Notes under the pieces: model-generated | The model's database searches: none | Seen by the model: the letters and a program-made list of their open reading frames with translations, nothing else | Told to the model about the DNA's origin: nothing | Source of the DNA: Aceticella autotrophica | Lineage (GTDB): Bacteria > Bacillota > Thermoanaerobacteria > Thermoanaerobacterales > Thermoanaerobacteraceae | Reading direction: 5' to 3' | Assembly (NCBI RefSeq): GCF_017357865.1 | Contig: NZ_CP060096.1 | Location: forward strand, 868,001-932,000 | DNA length: 64,000 nt | Part shown: positions 8,836 through 20,110 of the stretch, one piece after another | How the letters are laid out: the number at the start of each line of letters is the position of its first letter | Numbering within the stretch: the stretch's first letter is position 1 | Program-made: the position numbers and the translations under genes

Positions 8836-8959
8836 TATTTTAGCCTACCTATGAGGGATTTAAACATATTCTTTATATTTGAAGAATATTGTTTAAATTA
8901 TTTCTATCTTTTTTCAAACAATTTAAATGCAGAAATAATTAAGAAGGAGGAATGGTAAA

Positions 8960-9376
8960 ATGAGTGAAGTATTATATGACAAGCAGAAATTAACAGAAAA
9001 ACAATTAAGTATTTTAAGCAGTGAGATGGAAAAATATAAAAAGAGCACGACAGTGGCATATTTACTCTGGTTATTCTTGGGGGGACTTGGCGCACACAAA
9101 TTTTATTTAGGGAAAATCGGAATGGGTTTTTTGTATTTAAGTATGTTTATTATTGGATGGTTAACAGTTGGAATATATATAGGCATTGTAATATTAATTA
9201 TTTTGGGTATTTTTCTTATTTATGATTTATTTACGATACCTTCGCAAATTAAAAGTATATATGAGTATGAAGAAAAAAGAACCATTGATCGGCTGCTGTC
9301 AATAAACAATTATTTATCTCAAGAAACGAAACAAGATCAGGAAGCAAAGCAAGATGAAGCAAAGCAAGATAGTTAA
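8960..9376 (+). CDS. TM2-domain membrane protein
   Basis: 138 residues. Residues about 30-90 form a TM2 domain: AYLLWLFLGGLGAHKFYLGK, then two long hydrophobic segments. The C-terminal 40 residues are charged and end in a short repeat (QEAKQDEAKQD) from repeated AAGCAAGAT. Start ATG 8960 follows AAGGAGGAATGGTAAA. Function of TM2 proteins is not settled. The sigma-H-like promoter upstream suggests control by the post-exponential or sporulation programme (inference). Confidence 0.85.
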   Translation: MSEVLYDKQKLTEKQLSILSSEMEKYKKSTTVAYLLWLFLGGLGAHKFYLGKIGMGFLYLSMFIIGWLTVGIYIGIVILIILGIFLIYDLFTIPSQIKSIYEYEEKRTIDRLLSINNYLSQETKQDQEAKQDEAKQDS

Positions 9377-9405
9377 TATTTTATTTGCATTATTTTTTTG
9401 CTTTC

Positions 9406-9428
9406 GTCCCCGTCACAAATGACGGGAC
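9406..9428 (+). terminator. stem-loop after the TM2 gene
   Basis: GTCCCCGTCA and TGACGGGAC form a 9-base-pair GC-rich hairpin with a short loop, followed by TTTCTG. Probable terminator with a weak T-tract. Confidence 0.55.
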
Positions 9429-9550
9429 TTTCTGTAAGTTTATGGTAACTTTCAGGGTTAATGAGTAAGTCTGAAAATATTTCAGCATAAAATCTAAAAT
9501 CGGAATTTGAATCTCATATATGTTGATTGAATATTCGAAGGAGGAGTAAA

Positions 9551-9595
9551 ATGTTGAAAAACAAAGCAGATGTAATGTTTGGACAATTAAGGTAG
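9551..9595 (+). other. 14-codon open frame with strong ribosome site
   Basis: ATG 9551 follows GAAGGAGGAGTAAA and encodes MLKNKADVMFGQLR, then TAG. It lies 56 bases before the CARF gene. It may be a leader peptide or the stump of a deleted CRISPR gene; there is no evidence to choose. Confidence 0.3.
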
Positions 9596-9651
9596 GTTTC
9601 ATTTTGTCAAAACTTAAAATAACCATTTTTAGTTTAGGAGGATTAAAAATT

Positions 9652-10981
9652 ATGGGAGATAAGGTTTTAGTGTTACTTATAGGCACAAACCCATTACCTA
9701 ATTATGTTGTGGGAAGTTATCTAAAAGAAAATTATAATAAATTTGTATTAATTTATTCTGAGGAAAATCAAGGAATTAACCAAAATGGTACGTGTGATTT
9801 TGCTAAAAAATTAAAAGAACATTTAAATTTAAATGATAAATATGTTTTTCTTCCTCTTTCCAATGTTTCGGACTCAAAACAAATAAGAAAAGATTTGAAT
9901 AATTTATTTCCAAATGATAATTTTGAAGAAATCCATTTAAATTATACTGTTATATGGCACAAAAACAATGGTAGTGCATATTTATAATTTTTTAAAAGAA
10001 AAGTTTAAAAACAAAAAAACCAAATTTGTGGGGTCTTATTTAGATGCAAGAGATTATAAACTTGTATATGATGATAGCGAAAACACTATAAATCTAAAAG
10101 ATACTATAAAAATAGATATAAATAGACTTTTGTCAATTCATTTATATGGAGATGTTAGCTTTGAAATTGATAAAGGATACAGTTATAAACAAAAATTTGC
10201 AGATAATTTTGATAATATATCACAAAAAATAGAAGAGGTTATAAAAGGTGGTAATGGTGAAGAATTTATAAAATGGCTGGAAGACCCTTTTAGAAAAATT
10301 TTTAAAGGACCTGATAAAATTTTAGAGAATAAAGGCAAATTTAAGCAACACATTGATAATCTTTCTAAAAAAAATGATTTATCACCTATAAACAAATTTA
10401 ATAATGATACTCCTGATTTTATTTGGGATATTTTAAATGCATTTCCTGAAGATAAAAAAATAAATGATGGGCAAAAATTATGGATACCGGATGACAGTAT
10501 AAGCAATAAGGCGTTTTCTGATCGTATAAAAGATACTGTAGAATTTTTAGATGGAAGATGGTTTGAATGGTATGTATATAGTCAAATAAAAAATAAATTA
10601 GAGGGAGAATTAAAAGAAGGAGAATTAAAAGAAGGAGAACATTTTGGTATATCATTAGAAGCACATAAGAAAAATTCACCCAATTTTGAATTAGATATTT
10701 ATATAGTCAATGGCTACCAATTAATAGGAATATCGCTAACAACTTCAAAAAGACAAGGAGAGTGCAAATTAAAAGGATTTGAAGTAATTCATAGGGTAAG
10801 ACAAATAGGTGGCGATGAAAGTAAAGCAATATTAATAACAGGTATGAATTCATCTAAAAAAAACGATTTGCAAAAAGACTTAGCTTATGTAACAGGAACA
10901 ACAGAAGATAAGATTGTTGTTTTCGGCGTAGATGATTGGACAAATATTGGAGATAAAATTTGTGAGGAGGTATTTAGATGA
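9652..10981 (+). pseudogene. Card1/Can2-like CARF nuclease, frameshifted
   Basis: Ancillary effector of type III CRISPR, normally switched on by cyclic oligoadenylate to cut RNA/DNA. First part (ATG 9652, after AGGAGG): CARF domain beginning VLVLLIGTNPLPNYVVGSYL. The frame reaches LNYT at 9946-9948 and then runs to a stop at 9985-9987. The protein resumes in the next frame at 9956 as GTKTMVVHIY and continues to 10981. Together they make the LNYTGGTK-M motif of DUF1887 proteins, with 7 bases where 3 are expected. The second part ends in a PD-(D/E)xK-like nuclease: GRWFEWYVY (Glu), FELDIYIVNG (Asp), GISLTTSK. ATG 9968 has no ribosome site, so the gene is probably inactive unless the reading is a sequence error. 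Confidence 0.75.
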
Positions 10982-12543
10982 CATTAAGTGCAGTTTTGAT
11001 TGATACAGTATCAATACAGGAATATATTTTCTCAAGTAATAAGCTAAAAGAAAATATTGGAGCATCTTACATAGTAGAAAAAATATATGAAGAAGTTTTA
11101 AAAGAAGCTTTAAATATGACGTTCAATAAAAAGATTAATATGAAAGAGTGGAAAAACAACCCAAATGTTACTAAAATAAATGAACCGAATGAAGAATTTG
11201 AAATTGGATATATAGGCGGAGGAAATGCTTTAGTTTTATTTAAAGATAAAAATAAAACTATAGAATTTATAAAAAATTATACGAAGCTTCTTTTAATTAA
11301 AGTGCCAGGTTTAAAAACAGCTTTTGGAATAATACACGATTTTGGTTTAGATAATTTTAAAAATTCGATGGGAAATTTACACGAGAATTTAAGAGAAAAT
11401 AAAAACAAATATTTTCTCAACGTTACATTACCTAAATATGGTTTTACACTTGATTGTCCAAGAACTAATGAAAGTGCAGAAAATTTTGAGGATCCAGATA
11501 GAGCTGAAAGTTTTAATGAACAAGATGCAAAAATAAAATACATTTCATCAGTAGCTTGGACCAAATTAAAATTTTCAGACAAAGCTAAAAATGAAATGAT
11601 ATGTAAAATAAATAAAACAAAAGATATACTCAATGATAAATATACTTTAACAAATGACATCGAAAAAATAGGTCAGCAAGAAAGCAAAGATTATATTGCT
11701 GTTGTGCATATTGATGGGAATAAAATGGGTGAGAGATTTTCAAAATGCGAAAGTCTTATAGAATATAGAAACTTGTCAATTGGCGTAAGAGATGTTACAG
11801 AAAATACATTTAAGAAAATGATTAAGGTTTTAATAGAAGAAATTGAGAAAAATAAGGCTTTTGATCTAAAAGATGGAGAATTTAAATTAAGTAAGGAAAA
11901 TGGAAAGACTATATTGCCAATAAGACCCATTGTCTTAGGCGGGGATGACATAACTTTTATTTCTGATGGTAGATTGGGTGTTTGGTTAGCTGAAACATTT
12001 ATTAAAGAGTTCACTAAGCAAAGTATAAACAATGAACATCTATCTGCATGCGGAGGAATAAGCATTGTAAAAACTAAATATCCTTTCTATAGAGCTTATA
12101 TGGTAGCAGAAGATTTAACTGACAGAGCTAAACAGATATCAAGAAAAGAAAATGGTTCATATATTGACTTTTTTATCTCCTCATCTGGTTGGAGTGGTAG
12201 CTTGGAAGATATTTTTAATAAACACCTATCTACTGTAAATGGCAAGCTTCATTTTGGACCTTATAGAGTAGATTCGACGAATGATGAAAAGGCAATAGAT
12301 AATTTGAAGAATATTATTAAAGAATTTAAAAATATTCCTAAAAATAAAGTGATGAAATTAAGAGAAATACTATTTGAAGATAAAGATAAGGCAAAAATTT
12401 TTGTGGACGAATTAAAAGTTAAAGGAATAATTCTACCACAAATAAATGGAATGCAGTATCATCACAATTTATGGCAAGATGAAGTAACACCATATTTTGA
12501 TGCTATTGAACTAAAAGATTTTTATCCGGAGGGATTATTATGA
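10978..12543 (+). CDS. cas10: Cas10, type III-D-like, lacking HD domain
   Basis: Large subunit of a type III effector; makes cyclic oligoadenylate from ATP upon target RNA binding. 521 residues, against 700-1000 for common Cas10. It starts directly with the first palm-like domain (SIQEYIFSSNKLKENIGAS, then YIGGGNALVLF) and has no N-terminal HD nuclease. The second palm carries VVHIDGNKMGERF and the cyclase motif LGGDDITF (residues about 319-326), intact. A zinc-binding Cys set is not evident. ATG 10978 overlaps the preceding stop (ATGA), and its own TGA overlaps the next ATG, so the operon is translationally coupled. Confidence 0.85.
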   Translation: MTLSAVLIDTVSIQEYIFSSNKLKENIGASYIVEKIYEEVLKEALNMTFNKKINMKEWKNNPNVTKINEPNEEFEIGYIGGGNALVLFKDKNKTIEFIKNYTKLLLIKVPGLKTAFGIIHDFGLDNFKNSMGNLHENLRENKNKYFLNVTLPKYGFTLDCPRTNESAENFEDPDRAESFNEQDAKIKYISSVAWTKLKFSDKAKNEMICKINKTKDILNDKYTLTNDIEKIGQQESKDYIAVVHIDGNKMGERFSKCESLIEYRNLSIGVRDVTENTFKKMIKVLIEEIEKNKAFDLKDGEFKLSKENGKTILPIRPIVLGGDDITFISDGRLGVWLAETFIKEFTKQSINNEHLSACGGISIVKTKYPFYRAYMVAEDLTDRAKQISRKENGSYIDFFISSSGWSGSLEDIFNKHLSTVNGKLHFGPYRVDSTNDEKAIDNLKNIIKEFKNIPKNKVMKLREILFEDKDKAKIFVDELKVKGIILPQINGMQYHHNLWQDEVTPYFDAIELKDFYPEGLL

Positions 12544-14750
12544 AGATAAAAATAGACTTATTATCATATACGCTAACAGGTTCTGGGGAAGGCGCAGGAA
12601 TAATTGATATCGATGTAGTATTAGATGATTTTGGATTTCCCTATATTCCTTCAAGACGCGTAAAAGGAGTATTAAAAGAAAGTGCTCAAGAAGTTTGTGA
12701 TATTTTAGGTATAAATGATTATAAAATTATTAACAGCATATTTGGGAAAGATGGTTTTACAGAAGGCAAGTTGCATATAGGTAATTTGTACATAAATGAT
12801 TATAAGGAGATAAAAGAAGAAATTGAAAACTTAAAAAATGACAATGACAGTCCATATAAAAATTTTGTTAATTCGTTAAAAATTACATCTTATTATACAA
12901 CTATAAGGCAGCAAACTTCTATAGAAGAAGACAATGGAATTGCAAAGGAAGGCTCACTTAGAACATTTAGAGTTTTAAAACCTGGTTTCAAATTCGAAGG
13001 TGAACTATATGAAATAAACCCTTTAACTAAAAAAGAAGAAGCTCTATTATATTTGGCTGTAATTAATTTAAAGAGAATTGGGACGTCAAGAAATCGTGGT
13101 TTTGGTGAAATAAAATGCGCTATTGAAGATATTACAATTAGCAGTATTGATAATGCTATTAAATATTTAAATGGTGATAGTGATAATGATGCCACAGAAG
13201 AGATTAAATCTTCTGATTCAGAAAAATTTAATGGGACTAATAAAGAAAATGTTAAAAAACTATCTTACAAGATAACTACATTATCTCCGATTGTATTAGC
13301 AAAAGAGATAGGAGAGCAAAACACAATTAATACAGAAAAAGATATACCATCCACAACAGTTAGAGGTTTGTTTGCGAATAAATTTATAAAGGAATTTAAT
13401 TTAAGTAATGCTGCCCATAAAGATGACAATTTTTATAATTTATTTTTAAAAAATGAGATTTTATTTACTTCTGCATATCCATTTAAAAAAGATAAAACTT
13501 ACTATCCGGCACTTTATTTACATAAAGAAAAAGGAGAAGATAACGGAAAAATATACAATATTTTAGAGAAAATTCCAGATAACAAAAAAACAAAATCATT
13601 GAAGAAAATGGTCAATTATACTAATGCTAAAGAAATATATACTTATAGTGTATCAACAACATTTTATTTTCACAATTCAAGAGACAGAGAAAAAGGACAT
13701 AGTATAGGAGAAGAAATCTTTTATTATGAGGCAATAAACGAAGGAGAAGAATTTAAAGGATTTATTATAGGTAACGAAGGCTATCTTGAAGAAATAAAAA
13801 GAATATTTGGCGATAAATTCAACTCTTTTATTGGCAGATCAAAAAGTGCACAATATGGTTTGGCAAATATAGAATTTGGCGATTTGGAAGATGTAGACAA
13901 GTTAGATGATGAAGATAAAGAATTTATTATAGTAGCAATTTCTCCTATTATTTTATATAACGAATGGGGTTTTTCTGACATATCTGTAAAAGCATTAGAA
14001 AATTATCTAAAAAAACATTTTGATTGTGATATTGCTGTAGAAAAAATTATTTCAAAAACAGAGTATGTTGAAAACTTTATTGGTGTTTGGAGAATGAAAA
14101 ATACGCGTGAATTAGCTTATTCACCAGGTTCTGCATTTAAAATAAAAATTAATGGATGTAATGATTTAAAAGAAAAATTGAATCATCTCTCAATATACGG
14201 ATTTGGTGAAAAAACAGAATTAGGATTTGGCAGGGTCAATGTATATTCTTATTTGGAAGAAAAGTATAAGGAAAAAGATGATAAAGAAGATTCAGATAAA
14301 GGCATAATCCTAAAGTATTCAAAGTCTATTTTGAAAAATATAGTAAAGCAAAAAGCAGAAGAAATTGTAAAATCTAAAGCTTTTGAAAAAGCAAAGGATT
14401 TTCATGAGAAACATAAAAACAAAAAAGAAACCATTTCTAACAATTTAATAGGACGGCTTGAAGGGATGCTGTTTGAAACTAAAAAATATGATGACTGGAA
14501 AACAAAAAAATTAAAAGAACTGGATAAAAAGCCTGCTGGTGAAACCTTAAAAAATTTAAATTTATGGGATTATTTATATAAATTAGATATTTCTGATAAA
14601 TATGAAAACATGTTTTATGACAAATTATCAAAAGCAATTCAAGAGCTAAATGTGCAGTTGGATAATTTTGAGTTATCAAAAACATACTGGATTAGCTTCT
14701 TTAGATATTTAAGATTATTTAAAAAGCAGGGGGGAGAAAAAGATGAATGA
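12540..14750 (+). CDS. csx10: Cas7-Cas5-Cas11 fusion (Csx10-like) of type III-Dv
   Basis: 736-residue backbone subunit. Residues 1-210 are a Csx10/Cas7-like RAMP: LTGSGEGAGIIDIDVV, YIPSRRVKGVLKESA, and a Gly-rich loop GTSRNRGFGEIK. After an acidic linker (about 215-240) a second RAMP, probably Cas5-like, runs to about 575 (LSPIVLAKEIGEQN, IPSTTVRGLFANKF, IGRSKSAQYGLANIEF, GFGEKTELGFGRVN). The last 150 residues are Lys-rich and helical, as expected for a fused Cas11. This domain order is that of the Cas7-Cas5-Cas11 protein of subtype III-Dv. Domain limits are estimated by eye. Confidence 0.78.
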   Translation: MKIKIDLLSYTLTGSGEGAGIIDIDVVLDDFGFPYIPSRRVKGVLKESAQEVCDILGINDYKIINSIFGKDGFTEGKLHIGNLYINDYKEIKEEIENLKNDNDSPYKNFVNSLKITSYYTTIRQQTSIEEDNGIAKEGSLRTFRVLKPGFKFEGELYEINPLTKKEEALLYLAVINLKRIGTSRNRGFGEIKCAIEDITISSIDNAIKYLNGDSDNDATEEIKSSDSEKFNGTNKENVKKLSYKITTLSPIVLAKEIGEQNTINTEKDIPSTTVRGLFANKFIKEFNLSNAAHKDDNFYNLFLKNEILFTSAYPFKKDKTYYPALYLHKEKGEDNGKIYNILEKIPDNKKTKSLKKMVNYTNAKEIYTYSVSTTFYFHNSRDREKGHSIGEEIFYYEAINEGEEFKGFIIGNEGYLEEIKRIFGDKFNSFIGRSKSAQYGLANIEFGDLEDVDKLDDEDKEFIIVAISPIILYNEWGFSDISVKALENYLKKHFDCDIAVEKIISKTEYVENFIGVWRMKNTRELAYSPGSAFKIKINGCNDLKEKLNHLSIYGFGEKTELGFGRVNVYSYLEEKYKEKDDKEDSDKGIILKYSKSILKNIVKQKAEEIVKSKAFEKAKDFHEKHKNKKETISNNLIGRLEGMLFETKKYDDWKTKKLKELDKKPAGETLKNLNLWDYLYKLDISDKYENMFYDKLSKAIQELNVQLDNFELSKTYWISFFRYLRLFKKQGGEKDE

Positions 14751-16173
14751 TAATTCTAAACTTGCAAGCATTATTGTTATAGAAGGTATTTTAGAAAACA
14801 CTTCACCCTTTGTAATTGGTACGGGTAAAGGTGATATTATTGATATAGAAATTATAAAAGATGAGAATGGCAATCCTTATATACCAGCAACTTCTTTTGT
14901 GGGGGCATTAAGGCATCACGTTTCAAAAAATTTTAAAGAAGAAGATGTATGGGATTACCTTTGGGGTTCTAAAAATCCAAATAATACTAAAGCTGTTCAA
15001 AGTCATTTTATAGTTAGTGATGCAAAGGTCAAAGACAATAAAGAGACAAAGAATGAAGACAATAAAAACGAAAGATTTATTGCTGTTAGAGATGGTGTAG
15101 CAATAGATGAAAAGACTGGAACTGCAAAAGAGAAAGCAAAATATGATTATGAAATAGTTAATAAAGACTTAGAATTTGAATTTAAAGCTGAAATTAAGAT
15201 AAGGAAAAGCTTTAAAAATAAGACAAATGATATTCTAAAAATATTAAAAACTATAATTACTGAGTTGGAGGCTGGTAATGTTCAGTTTGGTGCATTTACT
15301 ACTAAAGGATTTGGAAGGTTTAAGTTAAAAAATCTTCAGATATTAAAATTTGATTTTCCCAATGATGGGATAAATTATTTGAAATTCTTACAGAATGAGA
15401 ATATGGCAAAAGATAAACTTGATTTTAGCAAGATAGAACTTGATTTAAGCAAGATGGATATACTTTCTAAAAAAGATAATGCTGATTGTATTATAACTGC
15501 AGACTTTTCAATAAAGAGCTCACTTATTATAGGTTCGTATACAACAGATCCTAAAGATCCTGATAAAGTACACATAAAATATAATGACAAAAATGTTTTA
15601 ACTGGAACTTCACTAAAAGGTGCGATAAGGTCGAGAGCTTTTAAGATTGTAAACACATTATGTAAGAATAATCAAGAAGAAAACGATGATTTAAAAAAAT
15701 TATTTGGCTGGGCTGATACAGAAAACAAAGAAGAGACTAAATACAAAAGCAGAGTAATTATTGATGAGAGCATAGTTGATAATGTGATCGAAAAAGAACA
15801 GACGAGAATAAAAGTCGATAGGTTTACTGGTGGTACTATTAGTGGGGCTTTATTTCAATCAAAACCTCTTTGGCATAGTGATGAAAATGTACGATTAAAA
15901 TTTAAAATTAAAGACGCAAAAAACTGGGAAATTGGGCTTTTACTTTTGGTATTGAAAGACTTATGGAATGAAGATTTGCCTATTGGAGGAGAAAAAAATA
16001 TAGGAAAAGGAGTCTTAAAAGGCAAAAAAATAGAAATTGTGTATAAAGGACAAAAATATATTATTAAAAAGTTTTACAATGATGACGAGACAAATAAAAT
16101 AGTAGTTAATGATAAAGATAAACAGATATTAGAAGGTTTTCTTAAAGAACTATTGGGGAAAGTGAGGGGTTAA
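14743..16173 (+). CDS. Cas7-2x (two fused Csm3-like RAMP domains)
   Basis: 476 residues with two Cas7 copies in one chain. Domain 1 (about 1-215): SPFVIGTGKGDIIDIEI, YIPATSFVGALRHH, VQFGAFTTKGFGRFKL. Domain 2 (about 250-450): SLIIGSYTTDPKD, LTGTSLKGAIRSRA, the finger-type RIKVDRFTGGTISGALF, and the Gly-rich IGGEKNIGKGVL. Asp-rich loops after each first strand are candidates for target-RNA cleavage. Start ATG 14743 overlaps the previous gene by 8 bases and follows GGGGGGAG. In III-Dv complexes the Cas7-2x protein supplies two backbone positions. Confidence 0.8.
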   Translation: MNDNSKLASIIVIEGILENTSPFVIGTGKGDIIDIEIIKDENGNPYIPATSFVGALRHHVSKNFKEEDVWDYLWGSKNPNNTKAVQSHFIVSDAKVKDNKETKNEDNKNERFIAVRDGVAIDEKTGTAKEKAKYDYEIVNKDLEFEFKAEIKIRKSFKNKTNDILKILKTIITELEAGNVQFGAFTTKGFGRFKLKNLQILKFDFPNDGINYLKFLQNENMAKDKLDFSKIELDLSKMDILSKKDNADCIITADFSIKSSLIIGSYTTDPKDPDKVHIKYNDKNVLTGTSLKGAIRSRAFKIVNTLCKNNQEENDDLKKLFGWADTENKEETKYKSRVIIDESIVDNVIEKEQTRIKVDRFTGGTISGALFQSKPLWHSDENVRLKFKIKDAKNWEIGLLLLVLKDLWNEDLPIGGEKNIGKGVLKGKKIEIVYKGQKYIIKKFYNDDETNKIVVNDKDKQILEGFLKELLGKVRG

Positions 16174-16174
16174 G

Positions 16175-18771
<2,597 letters not shown>

Positions 18772-18796
18772 ATATATAATATGGGGGGCAAGAAAG

Positions 18797-19243
18797 ATGT
18801 GGTATTTTGCTTATGACTCTAATATGGATGAAGAAAGAATAAGAAAAAGAGGAGTAAATTTTAACGAAAGAATATATGGCTTTATAAAGGGATGGAGATT
18901 GGCTTTTAATAAAGTTGCCTCTGAAAATCCTAATGAGGGTTATGCAAATATTGAAAAAGATGATAATGGTATTGTGGAAGGTATTTTGTATCAAATTAAA
19001 GAGGATGGATTAAAAAATTTAGATAGATGTGAGGGAGTTCCTGACCATTATACAAGAGAAGAATTAGAGGTATTATTAGGAAATAAGGAAAAGGTTGCAG
19101 CCTATGTTTATATTGCAAATAAAGGTAAGGTCAATGATAAACTTAAGCCGTCAAAAGAATACCTTAGCCATCTTTTAAAAGGTTGTGATTTATTATCAGA
19201 AATATATTGCAATAAATTAAGAAATATTGAAACAATAAATTAA
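18797..19243 (+). CDS. gamma-glutamylcyclotransferase-like protein
   Basis: 148 residues of the GGCT/AIG2 fold. Seen: N-terminal FAYDSNMDEERI (family FAYGSNM, here Gly to Asp), VEGILYQIKEDGLKNLDRCEGVPDHYTR with the conserved Glu of the DxxEG motif, then VAAYVYIAN. Enzymes of this fold open or cyclise gamma-glutamyl amines. It is 25 bases after the last cas gene, in the same direction, and is probably cotranscribed. A role in CRISPR defence is not known to me. The changed substrate-loop residue may alter activity. Confidence 0.75.
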   Translation: MWYFAYDSNMDEERIRKRGVNFNERIYGFIKGWRLAFNKVASENPNEGYANIEKDDNGIVEGILYQIKEDGLKNLDRCEGVPDHYTREELEVLLGNKEKVAAYVYIANKGKVNDKLKPSKEYLSHLLKGCDLLSEIYCNKLRNIETIN

Positions 19244-19258
19244 AATAAAATTGGTTTA

Positions 19259-19313
19259 AGGACGGTTCTCTTTGTTTTTATTTTTAATTGCTCAAACAAT
19301 TAGAACTGTCACC
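19259..19313. repeat. GGACGGTTCT/AGAACTGTC palindromic repeat
   Basis: GGACGGTTCT near 19260 and AGAACTGTCACC near 19302 form an imperfect hairpin closing an AT-rich loop with CAATTGTTTG-like inner pairing. The same palindrome, better preserved, lies at 43126-43182. It follows the last gene of the CRISPR operon and may act as a terminator; it resembles REP-type repeats of clostridia (inference). Confidence 0.5.
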
Positions 19314-19424
19314 AATATTTCTCTATATTTCTATTAACAAAATATATAATTAAGATGCTATTAGTATAAAGTAAATAATATTTTAGAAGGAGGTGCGTAA
19401 CAGCTACCTTATTTCCGACAAATC

Positions 19425-19453
19425 TTGATAAAACATAATAAATATAATATAAT
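19425..19453 (+). promoter_or_regulatory. promoter of IS607 tnpA
   Basis: TTGATA at 19425-19430, 17-base spacer, perfect TATAAT at 19448-19453. It ends only six bases before the tnpA ATG, so a transcript from it would be leaderless or almost so. Confidence 0.65.
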
Positions 19454-19459
19454 GAATAT

Positions 19460-20110
19460 ATGGAATTATTAACTATAAGCAAAGCAGCAAAGAAAATAGG
19501 TGTCCATCCCAACAGCCTGCGTAACTGGGAGAAACAAGGTTTAATCAAGCCTGTCCGTTTGCCAAGTGGTCAGCGCCGATACTCCATAGACGAACTCAAC
19601 AAGCTATTGCAGTCCGGACAGATAAACACTGGGCAGGAAGACGTTGTTTTATATGCCCGGGTATCCACCAAAAAGCAGGCAGATGCCGGCAATTTATACA
19701 GACAACTGGAAAGACTGAGGCAATATGCTAATGAATCAAATTACCATGTTGTTGCCGAGTTCACCGACGCAGCCAGCGGCTTAAATCAGAAGCGCCGTGG
19801 ATTGACAAATGTATTCAAGCTGGCTGAACGTGGTGAATACAAGAAGCTTATCATCGAATATCCCGACCGACTGACACGATTTGGGTATTCATACATCGAA
19901 CGGCATTTGCATTATTGTGGTGTAGAGGTAATTGCCACATCTGAGAAAGAATTAGAAGACGCACAATCCGAGCTGGTCAGGGACTTATTGGCGATAATCA
20001 CTTCTTTTTCAGCTAAGCTGTATGGCACCAGAGGAGGTAAGAAGATAAGGCAGGGTTTCCGGGAACTGATAACGGAGGTGAAGTCAGATGAAGAAAAGGA
20101 AAAAGAATAA
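19460..20110 (+). CDS. tnpA: IS607-family serine recombinase TnpA
   Basis: 216 residues. Residues 1-50 are a MerR-like helix-turn-helix (LTISKAAKKIGVHPNSLRNWEKQG). The resolvase domain follows with the catalytic Ser in YARVSTKKQ (about residue 70) and the Arg-rich YPDRLTRFGYSYIERH. Length is that of IS607 TnpA. It needs no host sequence duplication and inserts via a circular intermediate in its family. The gene overlaps the start of the TnpB-related gene by 23 bases, normal for IS607. No ribosome site is seen before ATG 19460. Confidence 0.92.
   Translation: MELLTISKAAKKIGVHPNSLRNWEKQGLIKPVRLPSGQRRYSIDELNKLLQSGQINTGQEDVVLYARVSTKKQADAGNLYRQLERLRQYANESNYHVVAEFTDAASGLNQKRRGLTNVFKLAERGEYKKLIIEYPDRLTRFGYSYIERHLHYCGVEVIATSEKELEDAQSELVRDLLAIITSFSAKLYGTRGGKKIRQGFRELITEVKSDEEKEKE

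Noticed and set aside
10183-10506. Minus-strand frames across the CRISPR genes
   Set aside because: Shadows of AT-rich coding sequence without starts or conserved motifs.
9968-10981. Stand-alone nuclease gene starting at ATG 9968
   Set aside because: ATG is inside the conserved TGGTK-M motif and has no ribosome site; it is the second half of a frameshifted gene.
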